64,000 nucleotides of DNA. It comes from Dryocosmus kuriphilus (lineage: Eukaryota > Arthropoda > Insecta > Hymenoptera > Cynipidae). The translations under genes and the position numbers were made by a program. The notes under the pieces were generated by a model. The model was not told the DNA's origin. It ran no database searches and saw only the letters and a list, made by a program, of their open reading frames with translations. Position 1 is the first letter of the stretch. Each line of letters begins with the position of its first letter. The DNA lies in contig CM076196.1 of the NCBI GenBank assembly GCA_038277395.1, forward strand, positions 85,191,786-85,255,785, read 5' to 3'. Shown piece by piece: positions 11,837-23,110 of this stretch.

Positions 11837-13180
11837 AAAAAAATCTGCCCGCTTTGCGGGCACATTCTCATCGCGCGCTTCGCGCGAAGTATGAGAGCGC
11901 CTAGGGCGCGCGGTCTGGTGGTCGTCGTGCTTCGCGCTCCGATATGTTTAAGCCTCGCGCTTCGCGCTCGGATGTTTTTGGTCCTTGCACATCGTGCTCG
12001 GTGTTCTTTACGTGGGTCTTAAAATTTCAAAACACCTACTTTTAATGAGATTATTCAATTTGAATTTTTTATTAAAAATTACGAAAGAAATTATTTTACT
12101 TAAGGCTCTATCGACCTTAAGAAATACATTCTCATCATGACACTCGCGCTTCACGCTCGACAGTTAAATTTTTTTTAAACACATTGTAGATTGGTAAAGT
12201 TTTTTTTAGAAATTTTCCAAATTTTTACAATATAGGATTTCGATTCTTAAAAGTAAAACGATGAGTCTTATATATAAATTTTGTAGCTCTTTCGAAGGTG
12301 AACAATTCTGCTTGTTAATATTTTCTCATATGTTGCATAGTTTTGCTGAAAAGTGGTTTTCTTTATATTTCATAACATATTTCACGACTAACTCAAAAAC
12401 TACGCATCTGCTGAAAAAAATTATGGATAACAAATTTGTAGATATTTTTGAGCTGAACAACTTTCTTTATAATCATTTTTTTCGTATCTTGAACAGTTTG
12501 GCGGGAAATTTGAATTTTTGAGTTTTAATAACCTTTTCTGGATTAAAACAAAAACCGTGCATTTTATCAAAAAATGTTTAATACAAAATTTGTAGATATT
12601 TTGAGTTGAATAACTTTGCTTATTATCATTTTTTTCGTATCTTGAATATTTTGTCAATAAAACAGTTTTTTAAAATTTTTAATAACGTTTTCTCGATTAA
12701 AACAAAAACCGTGCATTTTATTAAAAAATGGTTGAAACAAAATTTGTAGATTTTTTTTAGATGAACAATTTTATTCTCTACTGTTTTTTGTATCTCGCAT
12801 AGTTTAGCCGAAAAATTGATTTTTTGATTTTGAGAAAACCGTTTTTGATGGATAAAACCATAACCACTCGTCAAAAACCGCTGGTTAACGAACTCATCCT
12901 TTCTTTTTACGCCTTAAAGAAGTGCGCAAAAGCGCAATCCAATCCGATTAGTCCTTCGAAAGTTAACGTGGGAAAAGGCTCCGACGACGACGACGACGAC
13001 GACAACGACAACGACGACGATAACAACAACGACGACGACAACAGACAGCCAGACACCGTCGTAAAACATGTTTTTTCGGATTCAGGGGTTCATGAAACGT
13101 GAGATTTCATGAAATCCGCGAAAGTCAGTCATTTTTCTCATAAAACTAATACCTTCTCATTGAGATGAGAATGTAAAAAT
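11837..13180 (+). repeat. S-family composite repeat, copy 1
   Basis: Modules in order. (1) aaaaaaatctgcccgcttt and two GC-rich hairpins, gcccgctttgcgggc and cgcgcgcttcgcgcg, plus several ctcgcgcttcgcgctcg-like palindromes. (2) An AT-rich part with a 154-bp tandem monomer (aaatttgtag at 12432, 12586 and 12740). (3) A unique-looking part around 12840-12960. (4) A gac/aac microsatellite at about 12978-13045. (5) A tail ending gatgagaatgt (13164-13174), reverse complement of acattctcatc near the start (11862-11872). Frames reading Asp/Asn runs here are products of the microsatellite. Three further copies lie at 38.3-45.7 kb. Confidence 0.8.
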
Positions 13181-13443
13181 TTAAGTTATGTTTGATATGA
13201 GATTTGAAAACATTGGGGAAAAATGTGATCTCTTTCAATACCAGTTTCTAAGACATTCTCAGTCATTTTCTTTAAAGGAAGTCTTTTAATTTATGCACGA
13301 AATTTGAATTCAGTTCTGAAAAATAGAGAGGTTAAAAGTGAAGTTAAACCGCCTTGTCTATTGTGAATTCTCAAGTGATTCCAAAATTTCTTCAAATATT
13401 TAGCTCAAATATACAAAACTTGTCTGAAAAGTAGTAATAATAT

Positions 13444-14353
13444 TTAGGGTTCGTTCAAGAAATTCGTAACGCTTTTTTGGAGATTCCCCCCCCCCCCCCC
13501 CCCCCCCCATACAACGCACCATAGTTTCTCGTCGCCCCCCTCCCTCCAGTTTTACTTAACTTTTTTCATAAAAGATAATTAATTGAATAAGAGAAAAATA
13601 TTGTTAAAAACAAAACTAATTTTATATTTTTTAATTAATAATTATTCCTTTTATAAATACATTATTAAAATGAAGTTTTTCTGTCAATTCTTTAAAAAAG
13701 ATATTGCAAAAAATTAAAAAATTCCATGTTTTGTTAAATTATTAATAACTCCTGGAATAACGGACATTTTTAAATGTTATGGGGCTCATTTTATAGATGA
13801 ATTTACTTGAAATATTAAAAAAAAATGATTCCTTTTCCCTGGATTCTCAAAGTTTAAACGCGAAATAAAAATTCGTGAAATTCAAAGTAAAATCATTTAT
13901 AAAAGAAATATAAAAAATAATTATGCTGTATATTTTTAAAAAATTTAATGAATTATACATGATGACATAATTATAAGATCAGACTTTGACTGCAGTCAAG
14001 GAAAAATGATAAAAATTTTCTTGAGAGATTACGGACATTCTACGCCAAACTTAAAGATGTTGACTGTTTTCCCAACACCTTATTCTTAAAGATTTAAAAG
14101 AAGAACACCACTTTGAGGTCACTGGGTGCAGAAATTTTTCATCTTTTATGTTACTTTGAGGAAAAGAATTACTTAATTTAGTATCAGAAATAGCACATTT
14201 TATGCAATTTTATATAAAAAAAAATATATCTAGACAACGTTACGTAGAAAACTTCTACAGAACCTCCCCCTCTCCCTACGTAACGCATCGTAGTATTTTC
14301 CTATGGCCCCCCACCCTATAAAGGCGTTACGTATTTTTTGAACGACCTCTTAT
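13444..14353. mobile_element. non-autonomous element with TIR like gtcgttcaaaaaatacgtaa
   Basis: The left end reads ttagggttcgttcaagaaat followed by tcgtaacgc. The right end (14323-14353), in reverse complement, reads aagaggtcgttcaaaaaata then cgtaacgcc. Subterminal C-rich blocks (including a run of 23 C at 13486-13508) and cgcaccatag / cgcatcgtag motifs are mirrored on the two sides. The inside is AT-rich with no transposase, so the element is probably mobilised in trans. Confidence 0.65.
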
Positions 14354-14589
14354 ATTACTTTACTAATATTGTAATTTTCTCACTAACGTTTGGATTTAAC
14401 TCTCATCATATCTGTATGAGGGAATAAGGAATTAAGTTAATTAAGTTGCTGAAAAAATAGAATTAAAAACAAACATTATATAAAATCCTCTTAATTTTGT
14501 AATTTTTTTTTAGTTAAAATTTCTTTAAAAATTTATAGTTTTTGTAGATTTTGAAATCTTGAGAGATTATATATATTTTTTAAACAAAA

Positions 14590-15010
14590 TTTGATTTAAG
14601 AGATTTAGATGATTCTACTTTCCTGAATTGGAGAGAATTGCTACTAAGAATTTGAAACTATCGAGTCCCGGAAATGAGGCCTTCGATTGGAACCCATCAT
14701 TTCTTATCTTTTTAACGCTTGGGATTCTCATGTTCGTACATTTGAACGCGCACGAATGTTCGTCGTTGCTGCGGATACGTGATTTTCCATTTCCTTGCTT
14801 TGCGAGGGTCGCGTAGCACTTCCATTATCGGAACCTCCTTTCTCAGTTTTATCATCGAGTTCTTCGATGCAGGAATTCCTGCCTCCCGTCGATTCTCGTG
14901 ACCCCATTTTTTTCAGATTGCCCGTGCGAAAAAAATGCAAAAAAATATCAATGATTGTCATCGACGCTCTATACAATACTATAAATGCACTTATGCCCCA
15001 ACATAAGCTT
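14590..15010. other. GC-richer island, possible host exon
   Basis: Base composition is visibly more balanced than in the flanks. Both strands are open here: an 82-codon frame on the minus strand (14976-14728) is hydrophilic with Ser/Gly/Glu-rich stretches, and a 76-codon plus frame (14795-15025) overlaps it. No family is recognised, and overlapping open frames on both strands are expected from composition alone, so I cannot say which, if either, is coding. Confidence 0.25.
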
Positions 15011-15059
15011 GTAAGTCTGAAATAAATAAATTAAAAATAATTTAGAAATATATAAATTA

Positions 15060-15311
15060 GGGTGGTCCAAAAAGGATTGTTTTTCTAAAATGGCTCACCT
15101 ACAAATTGTTACTTTTGGTGTCAAAAGGACCCCTGATTTCTGTCCGAATTAAAAAAAAAAATACAATTAAAGTTGTCACCGGCCGTTTTTTAAATAAAGT
15201 TCTTTTCACTAAAATTTTTGACAGAATTTAAAAAAATATTTTGCGATCCCAAAAGGAACAATTTGTAGGGGAGTCATTTTGGAAAAAAATATAGCCTTTT
15301 TTGGACCACCC
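15060..15311. mobile_element. 252-bp MITE with GGGTGGTCC termini and TA duplication
   Basis: It starts gggtggtccaaaaagg and ends ccttttttggaccaccc, flanked by TA on both sides (15058-15059 and 15312-15313). The same termini and TA flank delimit the much longer element at 23154-25902. TA target choice fits the Tc1/mariner group, but I have not identified the transposase. Confidence 0.75.
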
Positions 15312-15360
15312 TAATGTAGACATATTTAGTTCTGTGTTGAATAGGTCAAAGAAAATAACG

Positions 15361-16185
15361 CAGGCCGACAGAAATTAACTCTTTTTTGTGCCCAAAGACC
15401 GGACTAGATGACCCCAAATGATTTTCATGTCCTAAAAACGAATCCGTTGTCCATATTTTTCCTATACGTCAGGATTTCGAGATATCGTAACCTAAAAGTG
15501 CAAAACAAAGCCTTTTCAGCCATATTTGAAACAATATAGCATCAGCAGCGATTTTTTTTAACTGCTCACGCCAGGGTTTAGTACTCCTCTTTGCCTTTCC
15601 TTTCCACTTTGGATCATCCTGAACCGATTTTTCTAAACCGAGATATGGAACATTAACAATTTCAGTTTCACACTGAAAAACGAACAAAGAAGGCAAAGAA
15701 TTGCACAGGCCGACAAAAATTACTTTTTGTTTGTACCCAAAGACCGGACTAGGTGAACCGAAGGATTTTGATGCCCAAAAAACAAATCCGTTGTCCCAAT
15801 TCTTCCCATACGTCAGAATTTCGAGATATCGTAACTTAAAAGTGCAAAATGGCCGCACTTGCTGTTTTTGCAGTGAGAAACTGAAGTGGTTAATATGTGC
15901 CATATCTTAGAGAAAAAAAATCGGTTCAGGATGATCCAAAATGGATATTAAAGGTTAAAAGGAGTATTCAACGATGGCCTAAGCAGTTTTGAGAAAAAAA
16001 TTCGCTGCTTATATTACATTATTTCAAATATGGTTGAAAATTACCATTTTTTCACATCTAGGTTAGGATATCTTGAAATCCTGACGTATAAGCAAAATTC
16101 GGACAACGGATTCGTCTTTAGGACATCAAAATCCTTCGGGCTCACCCAGTTCGGTCTTTGGGTATGAATTTTGTCGACCTGTGTA
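15361..16185. repeat. composite inverted repeat: two direct copies and one inverted copy
   Basis: A module of about 200 bp (caggccgacagaaatta, cccaaagaccggacta, aatccgttgtcc, acgtcaggatttcgagata) occurs at about 15361-15560. It recurs in the same orientation at about 15702-15860, and inverted at about 15990-16185 (gacaacggattcgtc, gaccgaactgg in reverse complement). The outer two copies form the ends of a fold-back. A 144-codon minus frame inside (15903-15469) simply reads through the repeat and is not considered a gene. Confidence 0.7.
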
Positions 16186-16189
16186 ATTC

Positions 16190-17390
16190 ATAAGCATATT
16201 TAATATTTTCAGTTATAAAATGCTCGTCAAAAGTTCACTAAAGTATTGAAAGACCTGCAACATATTGAGAAGACGTGGGTCAACGTGCTATACGTGACTT
16301 TCTCGGCAACTTGCGTATCATTCCTTACACCATTTTTTCTTTCTATATCTTTTCTATTAGTTTGCCATTATTTCCGGGTTATTTATGTGCGGAAAGAAAA
16401 AGTTGCAATTGAAAAAGTTTACTTTAAAAATGCATTAAGAGCTGGAAACTCGATAAAAGGAAAAACACTCAGAGGGTACTTCAAAAGAGGGTGATTTAGA
16501 GGGAGATAAGAGCTCCGCAGCCATAAAAAAAGCTTGCAGGTAATAAATATAAAAAATTGAAGAATATTATCATCTATTTCTGGAAGAGGAATCTCAACAA
16601 TATTAGTGGGCATAAAGGGTTTAGAATTTTCCTTCCATGGTCACAGAACAGTTAACGTCAGCATAGTAATTTACTCTGGCGTTAGATGATTAAAGTAGGG
16701 TAAATTGAGTAACTAGATAAATTTCAAGTTCTATCCTAGCCTGAATTGCGAGGGCATTGTTTCTATAACGATTCACCTAGTTTGGTACTAATCTGAAGAT
16801 TAAAGTGGTTTCAAAATAAAGTGATAAAAATGTATAATTATAAAATTATAAAATTCTGAATTGATATTCTATTTGATGTGTCAAATAGAATATTTTCTGA
16901 TATATCTTTTCTTTCAGTACTATCCAATTCTAGCAGATATAGACAATATTTTTTCTGCGTACGTCCATCAAACCTTATCTATAACATACTTTATATAATT
17001 GACCACATTTATTACTTATTGAAATTAGTTTTTGTTAGCGAAAGTCTTAGAGACAATAAACTTTGCAATACATTTCCAGTACTAGAGTCTCCTTCATCAT
17101 CATAAACTTATAACTTTTTAGCACTTTCTTTAACCAAAATTTTATAAATAAAAAACTTTCTATTGGTAAAATATTTTATTTGGGATCCATTATACCATTA
17201 TTTGTTTCTATTCAATATACTTTAGAAACAAATTCTTTAAGTTAAGATTATTTATTTAACACAACTTATTGGGATGTTTGTTTTAGCTTCAATTGTAGAT
17301 CAAAGATTTTGATTTTAAAAATTGTATTTAGAAATAATACAGTTACTTTTTTTGTAAACAATTTTCTTCTTAAATAAGTTTAATTTTACG
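16190..17390. other. no recognisable gene
   Basis: An 82-codon plus frame at 16246-16494 has a hydrophobic segment and starts at TTG. It has no family resemblance and no supporting splice signals that I can see. Confidence 0.35.
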
Positions 17391-17394
17391 AAGT

Positions 17395-18050
17395 AAAAAA
17401 TTTTTTTGCCGGTACCGGCAAAACTTTTTTCTGTAGGTACTGGCTACCTATCCACTTCATAGAAGGCAAGAATTTATTCTGCCAGTACCGGCAAAATTTT
17501 TTTTGACAGTACCGGAAAAAAAATTCTCTGCCTGTATTGGCAGAATGTTTCTCTGTGACACCCACGCTCGTCCCCCCTTCCAAGGCTGGGGGCAAGTTTA
17601 ACGCATTTACTGACAGGTTACGGAAATGCATTCAGTAACGCTCGGCCCCCTTTCCCCAAAAAGATGACCGGGGGGCGCATTTACTGACAGTTTACGGAAA
17701 TGCGTCCAGTAACGCTCGTCCACCTTTCCCAAAAAAGGGGGCATGGGGGTACTCCTGGTTTGAATGGGTTCTCAAAATTAAAAATGCCACTTAATATAAA
17801 GTAAAAAGGTAGATCAAAAGGTTCTAAGTTGATTGTAATTAGATTGCCTCAAAAGTTAAGCATAGTCGTTAGTTATGCTCATAAAACGTTTAAGTTAGTG
17901 TAAAAAATATGTATTTTCTTATTTGCAAACAATTTACAACTCTTAACGCATTAACATTCTAAAAAAGACCCGACTGAAAATTTTCCGGCAGAAAATTTAT
18001 TTGCCTGTACGGGCAGAGAAGTTTTTTGCCGGTACCGGCAGAGAATCCAG
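17395..18050. repeat. cluster of GCCGGTACCGGC palindromes
   Basis: The 12-bp palindrome gccggtaccggc, or one-to-two-base variants, occurs at about 17408, 17481, 17506 and 17540. It recurs after a gap at about 18007 and 18032. Copies are separated by A/T runs and ttctctgcc / agagaa spacers in both orientations. The two clusters bracket about 430 bp, suggesting the ends of a small inverted-repeat element. Confidence 0.6.
17565..17745. repeat. 74-bp tandem repeat, about 2.4 copies
   Basis: Units start cgctcg at 17565, 17639 and 17713, an exact 74-bp period. Each carries a ccccctttcc block, gcatttactgacag, ttacggaaatgc and cagtaa. Atttactgacag...cagtaa gives each unit internal dyad symmetry. The last unit is partial. 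Confidence 0.85.
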
Positions 18051-18414
18051 TGCCTTAATTTTAATTAAAAAGCAACCAAATAGAGTTTTAAAGAACCTTA
18101 CCCTTGATCATTATAATTGAATATTACAATTCCAGCTTTTTTCTACAGCGAAACTAAAAATTCAAGAATTCATGTAACTGTTTTTATATAAACAATTAAA
18201 ACCCAAGCTCTTTTTTTCTCAAATAAGCTTCATTATTTGAAACAAAATTCATTATACAATCAATAGTCAGCACATTTTTCTTGATTTAATAAATATTTTT
18301 AAAAATTGATCATTTTTTAAGTTGAATGTACATAGTAAACACCTTAAATCTAAAAATTGCCAGATTTAATCTTCTAATTTATACGGGTGTGAAAAATTTT
18401 AAAAAAAACACAAA

Positions 18415-18705
18415 CCGGACGGGTCGGGATATTTTCGGCTCGAATCGGGACGGATTGGTTTTCGGGTTCGCAACCAGACCCGAAAACTCTCCAAATCCGA
18501 ACCAGCCCGAAAGTTTAATTTACAAATTTTCGAACATTTCCGGTAATTTCCGATTACTTTACCGGTATTTTATGGTAAAGTACCATAAATTACCGAAAAT
18601 TTCCGGAAATATTTGAAAATTGAACTTTCGGGCCAGTTCGAGTTTTCGGGTTTTCAGAGTTTTGCGTCGAATTTCAAACCCGAAGCCTGACCCGCCCGAA
18701 GTTAT
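18415..18705. mobile_element. fold-back MITE with gacgggtcggg-type ends
   Basis: The left half begins ggacgggtcgggatatttt and contains ttttcgggttcg, ccgaaccagcccgaaag and aacatttccgg. The right half repeats these in reverse complement (ttccggaaat, ctttcgggccagttcg, ttttcgggtttt, cctgacccgcccg). The centre is the near-palindrome tactttaccggtattttatg followed by gtaaagta. Arms are about 120 bp. Confidence 0.7.
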
Positions 18706-18898
18706 TTTGCACATCACTGGTAATTTGTTTTTGATTTTAAAATTAGAAGTGTTCAAAAAAGAAAATTTTTAAAGCTGAAATTGAATTAAGCTGCGTAAAA
18801 CTAAGCAATTAAAATTTTTAGCACTCAAAATTGAGTCGGTTCTTGGTTTACACCCTTAAAATGTAAATTTAAGTGTTTCTGAAAAGTACCTGAAAAGA

Positions 18899-19807
18899 GT
18901 AGGATAAATTGGGGCAGTGCCGACCGCCGGGATAAAAGGGACTTTGCAAATAACATTGCTATTCTTTAAACAGTTTAATTCTTATTTGCATCAAATAATC
19001 TATTTTTATTACAGAAATGGTGCTACAAACTTCAATCTTTAAAATTTACTTTGTAAAAGAAACATTATGCGGAAAACGGTTTTTACAACTAACTAGTGGA
19101 AGATTTGCTGTCAGGAATATAACCCTTGTAACATTAATTGAAATACTTAGAGCATGAAAATTTTATCTTATGGTAGATGAAACATAATTCTATCAAATAA
19201 TTATGGAAATTAAACTTAACTCAAGTCCAAAATATATTAAATTTAGAAAATATCTGAGACTTCGTCATCGGGGCAGGAATAGCAAAGAAAATAGTTGAAA
19301 AATGCTTGGATGGTAAGTCTACCATTTTGTTCGATAACACGATCAAATTTTAACCTCAAAACAAAACGTATGCAAAACTTGCAAAATGCACTGAGTCATC
19401 CTAATTCTCAGCAGAATGTCAAGGAATAACAGGTTATCACAACACTATCACTGCTTTTAATAAAAAGAACTTTTATTTCTTGCTAATTATGTTTAAAGGT
19501 AAATTCTCCAATGCATACAATATTAAAGAATCAAACCATAAACTTTTTACATTCTAAGATAAATTGCATTAAAAAAACCATCGGCGGTCTTGCCCCGGCC
19601 TGCGGAGCAGGACTGACGAATTACAGCTTGTGTTATATAATTAAATTATCAAATAATTGTTTTGTTAAGATAAATAATACGTATACAAATATGATTTACA
19701 ATAATATGAAACGCGATATAAAGAAAAAATTGATAAATTCCAACTCTTATTAACTTCTTATAGAGCAATGAATGTTAACCTGTCGATCTTGCCCCGGTCT
19801 ACCCTAA
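18899..19807. mobile_element. probable non-autonomous TIR element with ggggca-type ends
   Basis: The left end is gtaggataaattggggcag followed by tgccgacc. The right end in reverse complement is ttagggtagaccggggcaag followed by atcgacagg. An internal half-site (cggtcttgccccggcc) lies near 19585. The inside is AT-rich without coding capacity. End similarity is moderate, so boundaries are uncertain. Confidence 0.4.
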
Positions 19808-20929
19808 TTGTGTCAAAGGTACTTTTTAAAAACTTTTTATAGAATAATAAGAAACCATTTAATAATATTTTAACATGATTTTTAAATAATTAGAGGTTAC
19901 TGAGTAAAGAATGATTAAAAATATCATAAGAAAATGGAATATAATAATAAAAAACAATTTTTCCTATTAATTAACAGAAAATACGAAGGAAAGTTTATTA
20001 TGTATAACTTAGAAGATTCTGAAATTTGTTTTGAGAAAGCACAACATTTCAGGTTTAAAGAATAATAAAATAAGCAATTTTAACAATTTAAATATTTAAA
20101 ATGTTCAAAATTTTTAATTTTGTGGTTTTTTAAAACGGATAATTTGGAATAATTCCGAATATTTTGAAAATTTCAGAACTAAAATCGGGATTAAAATGTC
20201 AACAATTGCACAATTTGAAACGAAATCATGATTGTTTGAAAGACATAAAAATTGAATAACTTCCATTTGATAAATGAAAGTTTTGTAAAGATTGAAATCG
20301 GATAGTGCTAATAAGAACTGCCCCAAAAATATTATAATTTATAAAAATGAAAAAATGACTATTTTATTTAGGATTATAGTAGAAAACGGAGTTTATATCT
20401 TTCTTAGTAGAAATAGTCAGCTAGAGGAAAATAAACATTTTCTTAGTTTTTATCTTAATAGACAATAAAAAACAATTTTTGTGAAAAGATGTTAATTATA
20501 AAGCGTAGAATTTACTAAAAAATATTGCCACAGTACTATTTTTCGACGATTGCTTAAGACCTCCTAATTTTAATTACATAAAAGATACAATTTTCCCCCT
20601 TCAATAGATTGCAGGCTATCAAAAATTTGCTTAAAATGAGCCCAGGATGAAGTAATTTGGGCAATTTGCATGAAACTTTATCATTTGGACATCAGATTTT
20701 GATCTTTCAGGTATCACATATAATTTCAAGACTGAAGAAATCTCGATAGTCTTTCTCACAAAAAAAGTAATCTTCGCAATAAATTATGTCTCTAACTAGC
20801 AAAACATTAATAGAATATAAATCCCTCCAACTCTATCGATCTTAGCACCCCTTAAGTAGAAAAATCCGTCCTGGTAAGACATGTCCCTCTATCTCTTTCG
20901 GATGCACTTCTTCAGCGCCTCTTTGAAGG
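19808..20929. other. AT-rich non-coding stretch
   Basis: No gene or bounded element recognised. Confidence 0.4.
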
Positions 20930-21640
20930 GAATATTTCTAAAAACGAAAATGAATCTTGAAGGTCACCAAGGAAAACAGAAAGGGAGGTATTTCTGGATG
21001 CAAGAAGATATACGAAGGTGAGAAGATTCGTGGAAGGAAACCCGATCAAGCAGAATACGATAGGGAGTGTCGCCTGTCGGAATCAGCTGAAAATATTGGG
21101 AACATTGAGAAGACTGAAGGCTGAAGGACTGAAGGTTGAAGGGATCGCTGGATAACTGGATCTCGAATCAGAATCTGAAACTCGAACGAGCGCAAACAAT
21201 AGCCGGTGGGTTTCGATGGGCTCGTAGTATATGAGTCTTATTTGTAATATTGCAACGATAGCCCTGCACGGTAGGCAGGAAGGGATCGTCGAAGGGGAGA
21301 TCGCAGTATCGCCATAGCTAATCGTACCACCCAAGGTGGCACAGATTGAGAGCCCCATCAACACACATCCTCTTCTGTCAGCAGTCCAGCAGCCACGGAT
21401 ACCACCGGCTCTAATCAGTATAGGTTGATTGTGCCTACCAACTACAGATTTACCGAGACCCGATAGTTTCATCGTTGTGAGCACCAGCGACCGCCATTTT
21501 TCAAGCTCGTCGCACGTCCCCATTAGGGCGCGCCGCACGGCACTTCCGGTCAACCGGAAGTCACAGTCCATGTGAACGGGCTCAGAGCATCTCGTCAGGA
21601 TCCTTGGAAACAACATGGAAGTCGCCACTGAGTTGTACGT
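20930..21640. other. CpG- and GC-richer island with a 193-codon open frame (minus)
   Basis: Composition shifts sharply from the AT-rich surroundings, with several CpG-containing words (gcgcgccgcacggc near 21525). The longest open frame runs 21664-21083 on the minus strand (193 codons). It matches no family I know and has mixed hydropathy, so it may be a chance frame or part of a host exon. On the plus strand an ATG at about 21614 is followed within 20 bases by a plausible donor (ttgtacgta), which would suit a first exon with a long 5' UTR. I cannot decide between the two. Confidence 0.3.
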
Positions 21641-21672
21641 ATTTTTAAACGTTTTATTCACCATTTATATCA

Positions 21673-22397
21673 TAGGGGAGACCGGGGCTAGTTGTCCAAC
21701 TTTTTCGAACTCGATTTTTAGAATTTTAATAATTAGTTTTATATCAATGATGGCCATGGATAATTTAAAAGTATATGCTCTTTGGTTACTATTCTGAAAA
21801 ATTTGAAAACCTAAAAATTATTATTGTAGTTATAAAAAATAGTTAAAACAGTCGCGAAAACTTGGCCAGGCATGCTGGGTTAGTTGGCCAAGTTTGAGAA
21901 ACTCGTTTCACGTAGAAATGCTATTCTATTTCTTTGAAAAAACTTTATTGCCGAACCTCACGGGCAACAGATTGAGTTTTTAACTTCAAACATCAATCTG
22001 TTTTTTTCACAGTAGACTTGCCCTAGATGACGCTTTCAATTGCGTTCTTCATTATCTGGTCAGGAACTTGGCCCCTGCTACATTTCTTTATATTTTCTTA
22101 TTTTTTCCATGTTAGAAACTAAAAAACATGTATGAAAAAGTGATTTTCCACAAAAGGGCTAAAATTAACATGTAGATATGATAAGTGCTAATCTAATTAC
22201 TGAGCCAACTTGACCCAAAATTGCTTGGCCAACTAACCCCGAACCGCATTTTTCGGCAAAACGGAATATTATGAGGGTGAAAATTATAGTTACGCCTGGA
22301 TGACGTGTGTAATATTTTAGCTACTACATTGAATTTGTATACTTAAAAATTGAGTTGGAGAACGTACCCCTATGTCCAACTAGCCCTTATCTCCCCC
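21673..22397. mobile_element. non-autonomous element with taggggagaccggggctag end
   Basis: The left end reads taggggagaccggggctagt then tgtccaac. The right end, in reverse complement, reads gggagataagggctagttgg then ac. Subterminal agttggccaa motifs recur at about 21883 and 22226. There is no coding capacity. It directly borders the GC-rich island. Confidence 0.65.
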
Positions 22398-22984
22398 ACT
22401 TTATTTCCAGATCCATTAGGCCAGTAACAAGGAGCTTGGGACGCACTGAAAAAAACGGACATCCTTTTAAATGTGTACCAATTGAATTTTTGTCCAAGAA
22501 ACTATGGAATGCACTGTTTGTCTAATTTTTGTAATTTTGGAGTATATTTCCATAAAAATCAATGAAAGATGAAATTTTGGGTTTTTTCAAGAAGGGCCTA
22601 ATAAATTTGTTCATTCTAAGCTCAAAATACTCGGGAGACATCGCCAAAATATGATCAAAAAGAAACCGAGATGTTGAAACTCTTTTCAGAGAAAATTTAC
22701 TCAGGTTAGGCGTGGTACACGCTAGGGGTTCTAAATTCTATTTTTTTAATTTAAAAAAATTAGGGAAATATATATATATATTTTTTAAATAACACATAAC
22801 GAGAGGGTGAGACTTAAAAAAGTTCATAATTATTTTTGTTTGGACCACCATATTAAGCTCCATACAGAAAAAAAATATTGAACAAATTCGAAAATGTGTT
22901 ATTTTAATACAGTTTTTGTTAAAAACAATAGGAGTTACTTTAGGGCCAAATGGCGAGGGATGTATAACCTTAAATTTCAGTGGA
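22398..22984. other. no recognisable gene
   Basis: AT-rich, with a (ta)n run near 22768. Confidence 0.4.
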
Positions 22985-23110
22985 CAGATTTCATGGTTGC
23001 ATGCGTGACTGCAATTGATTGCAGGTGATTGCGAGATATTTTAGGTGATTGCAGGTGACTGCAAGAGATTTCAGATTTCACTGCAAGTGATTTTAAGTGA
23101 CTAGAGTCAT
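22985..23110. repeat. gtgattgcag-type minisatellite, left half
   Basis: Irregular repeats of about 11-13 bp with core gtgattgcag / gtgactgcaa. The same motif resumes at 25908-26010, immediately right of the inserted element 23154-25902, so one ancestral array appears to have been split. Confidence 0.7.

Noticed and set aside
12824..13102. Frame encoding long Asp/Asn runs (also at 44256-44648 and 45493-45834)
   Set aside because: Created by the GAC/AAC microsatellite of the S family; not conserved as a frame between copies.
11862..13174. CRISPR-like array from repeated GC hairpins and the 154-bp monomers
   Set aside because: The monomers are contiguous without unique spacers of constant length and the setting is eukaryotic.
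15469..15903. 144-codon minus-strand frame
   Set aside because: Runs through a module present three times in the composite repeat 15361-16185; best explained as repeat read-through.
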